From the NCBI GenBank assembly GCA_015499995.1, contig JADNRV010000132.1, forward strand, positions 1-64,000: 64,000 nucleotides of DNA. The letters run 5' to 3'. The translations under genes were made by a program, and so were the position numbers. Every line of letters begins with the position of its first letter. The stretch's first letter is position 1. The notes under the pieces were generated by a model. That model saw only the letters and a program-made list of their open reading frames with translations. It searched no databases and had not been told where the DNA came from. This DNA is from Flammula alnicola (taxonomy: Eukaryota > Basidiomycota > Agaricomycetes > Agaricales > Strophariaceae). This document shows, in pieces, positions 1-9,525 of this stretch.

Positions 1-341
1 TGATTGAATTTATACTGGCTGGTACAAATAAAAGTAATGATATCAGAGAGTAATCTACAGCCTTCAAACCATAAATAAGTGTTGTGTAGCATGCACTACA
101 CCAGCCTCTCATTCCGCACTGTATGTTTCCACGTGCACGTGACCTACCACCCATTGTCATCTTGAAGTATTTTGGCCACAACTTTTTTGGGCTGTTGATT
201 GAATTTATACTGGCTGGTACAAATAAAAGTAATGATATTAAAGAGTAGTCTACAGCCTTTAAACCATAAATAAGTGTTATGTAGCATGCACTACACCAGT
301 CTCTCATTCCGCACTGTATGTTTCCGCGTGCACGTGACCTA
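1..341. repeat. Direct repeat, two copies of about 146 bp
   Basis: Copy 1 (1-146) and copy 2 (196-341) start with TGATTGAATTTATACTGGCT and run to CACGTGACCTA with only a few substitutions. A 49-bp spacer separates them. No ORF is convincing here. The first copy starts at the window edge, so the array may extend further left. Confidence 0.85.
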
Positions 342-505
342 ACTTACCAGCCGAAATCCCTCCTCTGTCAGGGTGGTAACTTACCAGTAACTTACCGGTA
401 AATAATTCCACGGTAAGTAAAAAATCAATTTTTTTTTTACCCAACCCGCAGACATGCGGTTTACTATTCAGCCTTGTTGATGCGATCACGTGACGTTTTG
501 CGGAG
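341..505. repeat. TTACC/GGTAA palindrome cluster
   Basis: Repeated TAACTTACC, TTACCGGTAA and GGTAAGTAAAAA motifs are followed by a T-run and TTTACCCAACCC. The motifs and the ACCCAACCC end resemble the 305-bp hAT-like MITE at 27526-27830. I could not find a matching left terminus, so this may be a decayed or partial relative. Confidence 0.45.
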
Positions 506-915
506 ATTCGACACAACTTTGTCGTCCTCCTCCTAAATTTCTCGCCGCAATTTCATGTATTCTCCCCGTGTGGCTTGCCATAATGGGCTTTGACCCAAGC
601 TCATGTGCTGTAAGTTTATATATCCATTCTTCAGTCTGAAACTTACTGGCTAACAATCCGCGAACACCAGTGAATGGCCCCGACATTTACTTCTGCTGAA
701 ACCTCCCGAATCCACCCTAGCACGCAAGCGCATGAAAATCCTGATTGGCTCGGGGAGAATTGGGCATATAAGATGCATTTTGGGGCGGGTTTTTTGGTTG
801 TTGAGCTTGACCCAGTACCACCACCACCTCCCAAGCAAAATCCCAGTGCGTTTTCACATTTTTTCACCCTTTTATTCTAATTTCATGCATACAGCCCTCC
901 GAACGGTCCCATTCT

Positions 916-1534
916 ATGGAACCACCCGACGATCCTAAGGATGCATCATCACCGGGATGGGTTCCTTGGCACACGCCCGAACACAAGCGCAAGAAGTGTC
1001 CGCGTCTGAAGGGATACCACCACGTTACCCCGCAAACTATGCCCACTCCGAATGCCTCCACCATGGCCCAGAGTCTGGCCCCATGGCCTCCTGTTCGCAG
1101 CAGGGCCACTCGCATTGCCCTGAACCCCGAGGAGTATGTTAAAAAAGTGAAGGCGGCATGCTCTGCAATGCGCCAGAAATTGTAAGTTCTTTTCTCTATC
1201 TACCACTCCGAGTCAGTGCTACTAATGAAACGGGCCTTTTACTTTGCAGTGATGCCAAGCGGAGGGAGGTGGGCAACCTGCCTGAGAAGGCCATTCCTCC
1301 CACCGTGAACCAGGACGAAGATACCCACATGGCCTCTGACGAGGAATCATCTGGCGGCTGCACGAGCTCGGATGAAGCCACCGATATTCGCCGCTGCAGC
1401 GTGATCGGCCCTGGACTCAGGCTCATCCCCACACCTGGATCGTCGACGGCTCCCACCCTCCTTCAAAACAGAGAGCTAACCGACCCAACGCCCTCATCCA
1501 CCATCACCATCCCAAACCCGTTGTCTATGCCCAC
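916..1534 (+). pseudogene. 5' part of a host gene split by the retrotransposon
   Basis: Exon 1 is 916-1181. A clean intron follows at 1182-1249 (GTAAGT donor, CTAAT branch-like site, TTTGCAG acceptor, 68 nt). Exon 2 is open from 1250 to the retrotransposon edge at 1534. Taking out the element and one CCCAC copy joins 1534 to 9531, and the frame stays open to TGA at 9676-9678. The total is 699 nt, 232 codons plus stop. I do not recognise the product. It is hydrophilic and proline-rich, with a basic stretch near residue 25 (HKRKKCPR) and an acidic/serine patch in exon 2. No known domain is visible. The start at 916 is the first ATG that opens this frame. Other ATGs lie upstream out of frame, and a TATA-like CATATAAG is at 765-772. 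The gene is probably inactive in this allele. Confidence 0.6.
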
Positions 1535-2052
1535 TGTTACGACCGTTTCATTTCTTTTCATTTCTCTTATCTTATCTTATCTTCACCCGCGCTTAGATGT
1601 ACGCCAGCTATACTGGACACTTTCTATTTTAGTAGGAGTACCTTCCCGGTTCCGGACTATTTATAGTTTCCATACTTATGCATCCTCGACGACACTATTA
1701 TCGTCGAGAGGACTCTCCTCTCTCCATTCTGACTCCTCCACATTCCTGACTCCATTCTAACGACTCTAAAGGAGTCACTTTATCATGGTCTGTGCACGCT
1801 CAGAGCTAGTATAAATATCGTAGACACACAACGATGTACTTTAGCTAGTTCTTGAGAATCTTGACTATTTTGTCTTGCCTCTCTCCTCGCCACGAACGTC
1901 TAAGCTCGTCGAGCCTCTAGACATGATCACTTAAGCTCGTCTGAGCCTCTAAGTGCGAACAATCTGATCCAGGCACCTCTTGGCACGACTTTGGAATCAC
2001 TGGTTGTTTGACTTCGACGTCGCAATCACGTTGTTTCTTGCTAGTCGTAACA
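1535..2052 (+). repeat. 5' LTR
   Basis: 518 bp, TG...CA termini with a 9-bp terminal inverted repeat (TGTTACGAC/GTCGTAACA). It contains a TCTTA microrepeat near 1565-1583 and a TATA box at 1810-1817. It matches the 3' LTR except at 1690, 1894, 1924 and 1956. Confidence 0.97.
1810..1853 (+). promoter_or_regulatory. LTR promoter: TATA box and inferred transcript start
   Basis: TATAAATA at 1810-1817 would place transcription initiation about 25-33 nt downstream, near 1840-1845. The 11 nt at 1843-1853 are the exact complement of the primer-binding site after the LTR, which supports a 5' end at or near 1843. The start site is inferred, not observed. Confidence 0.65.
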
Positions 2053-2053
2053 A

Positions 2054-2064
2054 AAGAACTAGCT
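2054..2064 (+). other. Self-priming primer-binding site
   Basis: AAGAACTAGCT begins two bases after the 5' LTR end. Its reverse complement, AGCTAGTTCTT, occurs exactly at 1843-1853, where the LTR TATA box predicts the RNA 5' end. The match stops at both sides (11 of 11, then mismatches). In Tf1 of fission yeast the first 11 nt of the mRNA prime minus-strand synthesis in this way. Confidence 0.75.
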
Positions 2065-2578
2065 TCTACTCCTTTCCACCACTATCTAGTGGTCGACTAC
2101 CCTTCGAACCTCGACACTCGTCGCAGTAGGACTCCTCAGAGTCCGAGACTGCACAACGCCTCCAAAACCCTCAGTAACTCGACCGACAGTAGCTTCGCAA
2201 GCTAGGTCACGAGTAACCAGATCGACTACCCGAGAACAAATCCTTGTCGCAGCCACTCCCGAACCTGAACCATCTACCCCCAGCGTCCCATCCCGCGAAC
2301 CCACCGAAACCCTAGAAGAAGCGGCAGATCCACTATCCGCTAACTTTTTCACCTCTTCCAGATCCAGAACTCCCGTCCAACTTCCCTCCTTCTCGGATCT
2401 CGAAGACGAAGGTCTCCACGACCACCACGCGCCTTCAGAACCTCCTCCTGACCCTCCTAGTTCTTCAGAAGAACTCTCCCCACCACCAGGGCGACAGCCT
2501 TCGAGACAACCGCAAGGTCCACCTCCACCTCCACCTCCATTTCCCCCGAACCCCCCAGGTCAACAGACCGCTCCACCC

Positions 2579-3547
2579 ATGGCTAATCCTACCCCGAAAG
2601 AAATAAACTTGAACCGACCCCAGGACTTTGATGGCGATATTGAAAAATATGCCTCTTGGAAGAAGACGGTGATGCTTTACCTAAAGATCAATTCCGCCAT
2701 CTATGACACAGACGAGAAGAAGATCGTCTTCGTTCTTTCCTTCATGAGAGGAGAAGCCTCATCTAATTGGGCCGAAGAGTTCTATGACTCCCACTACACT
2801 GCCGCCGCTCCCGCGGTTGGAACGACTCCAGCAACCAATGCGGTGCTAGACCTTGGAACCTGGGATGCCTTTATTGACCAACTTGACAAAGACTACGAGA
2901 TCACCGACCTGAAGGGTAACTCCCTTGAACAGTTATATGCGATCCGACAAGGGAAGGCACCCTTAGAAGAACACATCACGAACTTCAAGATCCTGGTCAA
3001 GAAGACTGGGATCTCTGACCCGTCGATTTTAATCGACCTGTTCCGAAAATCCCTTAGGACAGAGTTGTTGAAAGAAGTCATGCGTCTCGAGACCCGACCA
3101 ACTACTCTCCAAGGATGGTACGACAAAGCGAAAGACCGTGAAACGAACATGAAGATCGCCGACACAATTGAGAAGAGATACGCCAGACAGAACTCTGGGT
3201 ATCAGAAGCCGAGATACGAACCGAAACCCACGAGACGCCCATTCTCGTACCGACCGCGTGACCCTGATGCGATGGACGTCGACGCGATGACGACCGACGA
3301 ACAAAAGGAACTCCTCAGAACAGGATCCTGCTTCTACTGCAGGGAACCCGGCCACATGGCGTGCGACTGCCCGAAAAAGAAGGGGAGACAGAACCCGACG
3401 AACCAACAAAAACGATATGACCCACCGAAGAAGAAACTCACTGGTAGGCAGACCAGTGCCCACATCCGTTCGCTCATCGAGGAATTGGATACCGAAGAGA
3501 AAGATGCCTGCCTGGATGACTTGGCTGAAGGACGCGAGGGTTTTTAA
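2579..3547 (+). CDS. gag: Gag polyprotein with CCHC zinc knuckle
   Basis: A 322-residue retrotransposon Gag that would form the capsid particle and bind element RNA. The central region (about residues 15-200) is the helical capsid-like domain typical of gypsy Gag. A CX2CX4HX4C knuckle lies at C251, C254, H259 and C264, followed by a basic tail. The frame has no stop. It is also open upstream from 2090, without an ATG, through a proline-rich segment ending in a poly-proline run just before the chosen Met. A non-AUG start or a lost ATG is therefore possible. Gag ends with TAA at 3545-3547, directly after a GGGTTTT slippery heptamer that would lead into pol. Confidence 0.9.
   Translation: MANPTPKEINLNRPQDFDGDIEKYASWKKTVMLYLKINSAIYDTDEKKIVFVLSFMRGEASSNWAEEFYDSHYTAAAPAVGTTPATNAVLDLGTWDAFIDQLDKDYEITDLKGNSLEQLYAIRQGKAPLEEHITNFKILVKKTGISDPSILIDLFRKSLRTELLKEVMRLETRPTTLQGWYDKAKDRETNMKIADTIEKRYARQNSGYQKPRYEPKPTRRPFSYRPRDPDAMDVDAMTTDEQKELLRTGSCFYCREPGHMACDCPKKKGRQNPTNQQKRYDPPKKKLTGRQTSAHIRSLIEELDTEEKDACLDDLAEGREGF
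3538..3544 (+). promoter_or_regulatory. Candidate -1 ribosomal frameshift site between gag and pol
   Basis: The sequence is G GGT TTT in gag phase (codons GGT 3539-3541 and TTT 3542-3544), followed at once by the gag stop TAA. This is the X XXY YYZ slippery pattern. A -1 slip enters frame 3538/3541, which is the pol frame and is open through to the first pol Met at 3628. The downstream RNA structure was not assessed. Confidence 0.6.
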
Positions 3548-6500
3548 TAGGGAGATGCCGCCCAACGTCAGTCTCTCCCTATCTTTCTATTCATTCTGTA
3601 TTAGTAGCCGAGATCGAGAATCAAACCATGCAATTACCATGCTCTCTCTCGTGTGAAAGTCAGAACGGTAGAAAAATCGTTGGAACCACCGCCCTCTTGG
3701 ACTCAGGCGCTGGCGGACAATTCATCCACCAGCAATTTGCGAACTCTCTTGGACTGAAACTACGACGGCTTTGGAGACCGATCAAGGCCAAGAATGTGGA
3801 CGGAACACCTAACAAGGAAGGAATGATATCATACTATGTCATCATCGACCTCACCATCAATGGAAGAACGGACCCGACCCGACTTTTAGTCACCGGCCTC
3901 GGAAAGCAGAAGATTATTCTGGGCTTCCCTTGGCTCCGAAAACAAAACCCGAACATTGACTGGGAACAGGGAACTCTAACCTGGAGAGAGAAAATTAAGA
4001 ACTCTCTTCGCAAATTTAGGGACGTATTCATTCGACTCCTTAGGACCAAACCAGCAAAGGAACCACAAAGAGGCTTCACCCCTTCATCGGACGAAACAGA
4101 CCTACATCTTGACAAGCGGAGGACTGATCCAGAACCCGACAGGAGCCCCACGTACGCGGAGTTTACTCCCGTATTGAAGAGGACTGTCGAGGTAACCCCG
4201 GACGAACCCCACACGGAAACGGACACCACGAATGACCTGGTAATTTCTTTCATCGACGGCGAACTTACCGAAGAAACAAAGGAGACTTGGATCAATGCCA
4301 AAACGACCCAAGCGCAAACCTTTGCCTTTGCCCAAGAAAAACCAAAAGAAGAGAAAACCCTGGAAGAAATGATACCGGCAGAGTACCATGAATACTTGGA
4401 CATCTTCGACAAGAAAGCAGCCGCTCGCTTTCCTGAATCCAGATCTTGGGACCACAAGATCGAGATGAAGGAAGGTTTCGAACCGAAATCATTCAAAACC
4501 TATGCCCTCTCCTCTACTGAGGACGTAAAACTTGGCGAATTCCTAAAAGAAAACCTGGACAAAGGCTATATACGACCATCTGAATCCCCGATGGCGTCTC
4601 CTTTTTTCTTCACTATGAAGAAAGACGGAAGCCTGAGACCCTGCCAAGATTACCGATTTCTGAATGATTGGACGATCAAGAATGCCTACCCTCTCCCGCT
4701 TATCCCTGAACTAATGGACAAACTGAAAGGGGCCAAATATTTTACCAAACTAGATGTTCGTTGGGGCTACAACAATGTCCGAATTAGAGAAGGAGACCAA
4801 TGGAAAGCAGCGTTCAAAACCAACAAAGGATTGTTCGAACCGACGGTCATGTTCTTTGGCATGTGCAACTCCCCGGCGACCTTCCAGTCCATGATGGACG
4901 ATATTTTCAAGGACATGACCTCCGAAACGCACATTGAATATTGGATAATCATCTATATGGACGACATCTTGCTCTTTTCATCAGACAAGGAATGACTGCG
5001 CACATACACCAGAAGGGTCCTGCAACGCCTACGAGAAAACGACTTATTCCTGAAACCTGAGAAATGCTTCTTCGAGCTCCCGACGATGGAATACCTGGGC
5101 ATGATCATTGAGGAAGGACAGATCCGAATGGACTCAGCCAAACTCAAGGGAATCGCAGACTGGCCAATACCGAAAACGCTCAAACAAGTTCGATCATTCC
5201 TCGGATTCGGAAACTTCTACCGAAAATTCATCAGAGCCTATTCTGAAATAGCTCGTTCAATGAACGAATTATTGAAGAAGGACCAACCCTTTGAATGGAC
5301 GGAGGCGGCACAGAAGGCCTTTGATACCTTGAAGAAACGATTCACTGAGGAACCCGTACTGTTAATGCCAGACACGACCAAACCATTCCAGATAGAATGC
5401 GACGCTTCGAAGTATGCATCTGGTGCCGTGCTATCGCAGTTGGACACAAACGGCTCCAGACACCCTTGTGCATTCATCTCAAAGACCTTTTCACCAGCCG
5501 AACGGAACTATGAAATCTACGACAGAGAACTCCTGGCGATCATCCGAGCCATGCAAGAGTGGAGACACTATATCCAAGGATCACCATTCACGACTACTAT
5601 CCTATTGGACCACAAGAACCTGACCTACTTCCGTTCTGCCCAGAAACTGAACAGACGACAAGCGCGCTGGTCTCTATTCCTGTCAGAATATGACGTCAAA
5701 CTGGTCCACCAAGCAGGAAGTAAAATGGTCCAATCCGACGCACTATCACGACGGCCAGACCATATCCCAGATGACGATACAGATAATGACGACATGACAC
5801 TCCTGCCCGAAGGGCTCTTCGTAAACCTCATAGACCTTGAATTGCAAGAAAAGATTGCCAATTCTCCGAACCTCGACACCGAAGCAGCAGAAGCGCTCAG
5901 AATACTGCTGGAGGATGGACCACGGAGCCTACAGAAAGGACTACAGGACTGGACCACTGCCGAACACGATGGAAAATGATTGTTGTTCTATAAAGGGAAA
6001 AACTATATCCCTAATAGTCAATCGCTGCGACGCGAAATCGTGGAAAAATATCACGAACCTCTGACAGCAGGACACCCGGGCGAACTTGAAACGTTTAATG
6101 CTATTCGGGAACATTACTGGTGGCCCGGCATGAGAACCTTCGTGAAATCCTATGTGAAAGGATGCGGAATCTGTCAACAATTCAAGATCAACAGAAATCT
6201 GTCACACCCGGCGTTAATTGCACAGGAAACCGCTCACTCGAAACGACCCTTTGCTGATCCAACGATGGATTTCATCACTGGATTGCCCGAGATCGACGGG
6301 AAAGATGCTGTACTAGTCGTGGTCGACCATGGTCTTACAGGGGGGGTAATTACCATTCCTTGCTCCACTTCGGTCACACAAGAAGAAACCGGACGCCTAC
6401 TCTTGGACAATCTATACAGAAGATTCGGACTACCTGACAGCCTCAGGTCTGACCGTGGCCCTCAATTTGCGGCAAAAGCCTTCCGAGAGCTTCTGAAGCT

Positions 6501-7320
6501 CCTTGGCATCAAATCCAAATTGACCACCGCCTATCACCCGCAGTCGGATGGTGCTACGGAACGTCTTAACCAAGAAATCGAAGCATATATCTCCATATAC
6601 TGCTCATCAAATCCAGACACTTGGCTCGACTCCATCAGCACTTTGGAATTCACACACAATGATCGGCGACATGCGGACAGACAGAGAACCCCGTTTGAAC
6701 TACAAATGGGGTATTCACCTATCTCCGTTCCCACTTCATTCGAAAACACGAAGTTTCCCGCCGTTGAAGACCGAATGAAGCAGTTAATCAAAGATCGAGA
6801 AGAAGCACTTGCGGCACATGAACTAGCCCGAGCAAGAATAGCTGAACGTCGACAATCGAGATTCGTCCCCTTCAAGAAAGGACAAAGAGTCTGGTTGGAT
6901 TCACGAAATCTCAAGACGCGTTACAACAAAAAGATGGCACCTAAACGGGAAGGACCATTTTTGATCAAAGACGTTCTGGGACCCCTAACCTATCGACTCC
7001 AGCTCCCGAAACACTGGAGAATTCACGACGTCTTTCATGCTGTCCTCTTAATGCCTTATGTGGAAAATGAGATTCATGGGAAGAATTTCACACAACCTCC
7101 TCCGGATCTCATCGACGGAGAAGAAGAATACGAAGTCGACTCGATCCTGAACCACGAGAAACTCCGAAACGGCCGATACTGATTCCTCATCAAATGGAAA
7201 GGCTATTCGGTCGAAGAAGCCAATTGGAAAAATGAAAGCGGGCTTACAAATGCACAGGAAATCCTCACGGCTTACAAACAACGAGTCCACCTCCCGCCCT
7301 ACCAGAAACGTCAAACTTAG
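3548..7320 (+). pseudogene. pol: Pol polyprotein (PR-RT-RNaseH-IN-chromodomain) with three TGA stops
   Basis: One reading frame is interrupted only by TGA at 4993, 5977 and 7180. The first Met is at 3628. The protease has the aspartic motif DSGAG at D25 counting from that Met. The reverse transcriptase has KLDVRWGY and the catalytic YMDD at nt 4954-4965; the first stop falls ten codons after it. RT continues past the stop with FLGFGNFYRKFI, and RNase H follows with DASKYASGAVLSQ. The second stop lies just before the integrase. The integrase has a zinc-binding HH-CC (ending CGICQQ), the DDE core (MDFITGLP, RSDRGPQF, TERLNQE) and a C-terminal region. A chromodomain spans the third stop (YEVDSIL before, FLIKWKGY after) and ends with TAG at 7318-7320. 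All three stops are one transition from the arginine codon CGA. Readthrough aside, this copy cannot make full Pol. Confidence 0.92.
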
Positions 7321-7846
7321 ACGCTCACAGCCTACCGCACAATCAAACACAGCCACCATTTCATACGACATGAGGATCCCGACATTCTATTTTCGAATCC
7401 CTTCTGTTCATCGAGCCCAGTCATCGCCACCACCTAGACCGTATTCAACGCGATGCCCACCCTTATTCAAAGAAGGATGGACCCCCATTCGACGAGAAAC
7501 AAATGACATATTGAGAGATGCGAAGAGGGAAGAGGACAATTTACGAGAGATCGCGAGGAGGATGGAACACAGACGACAAGAGCTAGAGGAAATCCTGAAC
7601 GACCAAGGAATCCCCACTAAACTACAAGTTTCACGCACACTGCCCCAACTCTCGACACTCCGAGTCATCACTGACTCACCTGAACCTTCTTCGAGGTTCT
7701 CCACAGCCTCGCCGGACCCGACCCCACTCATTTTTGGTCGCCGACCTATCAAGAAGAGTCAGTCGGAACCGACACTCCAACTGCTCCGAAAAATCAACAA
7801 ATCGATCGAAGACTTAGTCAAGTCATTCCGGAAACACACCCAGTAA
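7232..7846 (+). CDS. Retrotransposon ORF3, coiled-coil protein of unknown function
   Basis: A 204-codon ORF in a different frame from pol, overlapping the chromodomain end by 89 nt. The N-terminal third is basic and Ser/Thr-rich. A charged helical stretch at about residues 85-130 (RETNDILRDAKREEDNLREI and onward) looks like a coiled coil, and the C-terminus is basic. It has no domain I recognise and no clear promoter of its own. It could be translated by a frameshift from pol or be a remnant. Env-like features (signal peptide, transmembrane segment) are absent. Confidence 0.45.
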   Translation: MKAGLQMHRKSSRLTNNESTSRPTRNVKLRRSQPTAQSNTATISYDMRIPTFYFRIPSVHRAQSSPPPRPYSTRCPPLFKEGWTPIRRETNDILRDAKREEDNLREIARRMEHRRQELEEILNDQGIPTKLQVSRTLPQLSTLRVITDSPEPSSRFSTASPDPTPLIFGRRPIKKSQSEPTLQLLRKINKSIEDLVKSFRKHTQ

Positions 7847-7907
7847 ATCGACTCAGAACCAGTCAAAACGACACCGCCCTCCTCTCGCACAGACCAGGAG
7901 GCTTTAG

Positions 7908-7916
7908 TATATAAAT
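7908..7916 (+). promoter_or_regulatory. Internal TATA box for ORF4
   Basis: TATATAAAT lies 44 bp before the ORF4 ATG at 7960, followed by a pyrimidine-rich leader and CACAACATG. The spacing suits a short-leader mRNA starting near 7935-7945. It lies inside the retrotransposon, outside the LTR. Confidence 0.6.
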
Positions 7917-7959
7917 TGTATCTTTTGTACCATAACTCCCCATCTCAACCATTCACAAC

Positions 7960-8973
7960 ATGTCTATCACCTCTAACATTATCGATCAGCTCATCGACCG
8001 CACTGAGGACCTCTCCCTTGAAGAAGCCCCTTCCAACTCCGCCCAAGACCGGGTTAACGGCAACTCTGTCACCTCTGGCACCACCAACACCCCCGAGTCT
8101 CGCCGTGCAGCAATAGACACGGTCTTCAGTAGGGTACGAAGCAACACCGATGCGGCTGATCGCCCCGAAGGGCCTGGTCCCAATGCCGTAGAAGCCGAAG
8201 CGGAAAACGACGCCATGCCGACCCTCGAGCCGAACCCCGATAACTCCGGTTGGGATACTCCTCCCGACTACTCTGGTTGGGGAACCACCGGCGCACCAGA
8301 AGCGACCAACTGGACTGATCGGACCGACGTCACGTTCACCTATGAAGAATACACCAGTCGGGTGACCACTGCGCAAGACTACGCTCAGGTCCAGCGTCTG
8401 ACCCGCACTCATACCTTGTTAGCCTATGACACTGAAATCCTCCACCAAACTCAAACGAGCATTGTCGCCCTTCAGGAAGAAATAACACGGCTCCGTGCAT
8501 ACGCCCACACCACCTTCGACAACGCAGTCTGGCATGGCATACACAGACAGCTCAGTGCTATGTTTGCCCTCAGAAGGACCTTTGTCCCGGCGCGAGGAAA
8601 CGTACCCAATGGACCCAGGACCCTTCGAAGAACACCCCACGTACAATTCGTTCCAACTATAATCGTCGAGAGGTCGGACCCTTCCGGCTCCTCTTCCACA
8701 GACAGGAGCGGACGTACTAGGTCTTCGGCATACCACACTGCTCCCCAGTCCCCTATCGTCGGCACACAACGTCGCACGCATTCACACCGACGCTGCTATT
8801 CTTGTGGTTCCACCCACCATGTCAGGAGGGACTGCCGACGATACGTATGCCGCAGTTGCCACGTCCATGCACCAGGCCATGTCACGGCCAATTGTCCCCG
8901 ATGGGGATCCAGCAGTGACAACGATAGCATTGAAATCTATTTTGATGCTGCCGGACGGCCAATCGAAGTCTAG
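7960..8973 (+). CDS. Retrotransposon ORF4, acidic/coiled-coil protein with two zinc knuckles
   Basis: An intact 337-codon ORF between pol and the 3' polypurine tract. The N-terminal half is acidic with SGWDT/SGWGT-like repeats. The middle (about residues 135-205) is helical and may form a coiled coil. The C-terminus holds a canonical CX2CX4HX4C knuckle (C279, C282, H287, C292) and, right behind it, a variant CX2CX6HX4C (C297, C300, H307, C312). These knuckles suggest nucleic-acid binding, as in Gag. The protein does not resemble an envelope. It has no stops while pol has three, and it lies behind its own TATA box, so it may be expressed separately. Its role is unknown; a second nucleocapsid-like or host-interaction protein is a guess. 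Confidence 0.7.
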   Translation: MSITSNIIDQLIDRTEDLSLEEAPSNSAQDRVNGNSVTSGTTNTPESRRAAIDTVFSRVRSNTDAADRPEGPGPNAVEAEAENDAMPTLEPNPDNSGWDTPPDYSGWGTTGAPEATNWTDRTDVTFTYEEYTSRVTTAQDYAQVQRLTRTHTLLAYDTEILHQTQTSIVALQEEITRLRAYAHTTFDNAVWHGIHRQLSAMFALRRTFVPARGNVPNGPRTLRRTPHVQFVPTIIVERSDPSGSSSTDRSGRTRSSAYHTAPQSPIVGTQRRTHSHRRCYSCGSTHHVRRDCRRYVCRSCHVHAPGHVTANCPRWGSSSDNDSIEIYFDAAGRPIEV

Positions 8974-8994
8974 GTCGATACGGAGTCTCGACAT

Positions 8995-9004
8995 AAGAAG
9001 GGGG
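8995..9004 (+). other. Polypurine tract
   Basis: AAGAAGGGGG, followed by TAA and then the 3' LTR at 9008, is the expected plus-strand primer site. Confidence 0.75.
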
Positions 9005-9007
9005 TAA

Positions 9008-9525
9008 TGTTACGACCGTTTCATTTCTTTTCATTTCTCTTATCTTATCTTATCTTCACCCGCGCTTAGATGTACGCCAGCTATACTGGACACTTTCTAT
9101 TTTAGTAGGAGTACCTTCCCGGTTCCGGACTATTTATAGTTTCCATACTTATGCATCCTCGATGACACTATTATCGTCGAGAGGACTCTCCTCTCTCCAT
9201 TCTGACTCCTCCACATTCCTGACTCCATTCTAACGACTCTAAAGGAGTCACTTTATCATGGTCTGTGCACGCTCAGAGCTAGTATAAATATCGTAGACAC
9301 ACAACGATGTACTTTAGCTAGTTCTTGAGAATCTTGACTATTTTGTCTTGCCTCTCTCCTCGCCACAAACGTCTAAGCTCGTCGAGCCTCTAGACACGAT
9401 CACTTAAGCTCGTCTGAGCCTCTAAGTGTGAACAATCTGATCCAGGCACCTCTTGGCACGACTTTGGAATCACTGGTTGTTTGACTTCGACGTCGCAATC
9501 ACGTTGTTTCTTGCTAGTCGTAACA
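9008..9525 (+). repeat. 3' LTR
   Basis: 518 bp, matching the 5' LTR except at 9163, 9367, 9397 and 9429. It ends GTCGTAACA and is followed by the second CCCAC target-site copy at 9526-9530. Confidence 0.97.

Larger units (their letters stand above)
1535..9525 (+). mobile_element. Complete Ty3/gypsy chromovirus-type LTR retrotransposon
   Basis: This 7,991-bp element is bounded by 518-bp LTRs (1535-2052 and 9008-9525) that begin TGTTACGAC and end GTCGTAACA. The target duplication is CCCAC at 1530-1534 and 9526-9530. The domain order is Gag with a CCHC knuckle, protease, reverse transcriptase, RNase H, integrase and chromodomain, which is Ty3/gypsy chromovirus order. The 11-nt self-complementary primer site points to the self-priming Tf1/sushi group. 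The LTRs differ at four sites only, all CpG transitions, so the insertion is fairly young. Pol carries three TGA stops, so this copy is probably not autonomous. Two further ORFs lie between pol and the 3' LTR, which is unusual for the group. Confidence 0.95.

Noticed and set aside
2053..2075. tRNA-primed PBS
   Set aside because: I saw no tRNA-like 3' end match, while the 11-nt match to the LTR transcript start is exact. I could not scan all tRNAs.
3029..3565. 178-codon minus ORF over gag
   Set aside because: Opposes a clear Gag with zinc knuckle; no domain.
7232..8973. env-like genes downstream of pol
   Set aside because: Neither ORF shows a signal peptide or membrane segment; ORF4 has zinc knuckles instead.
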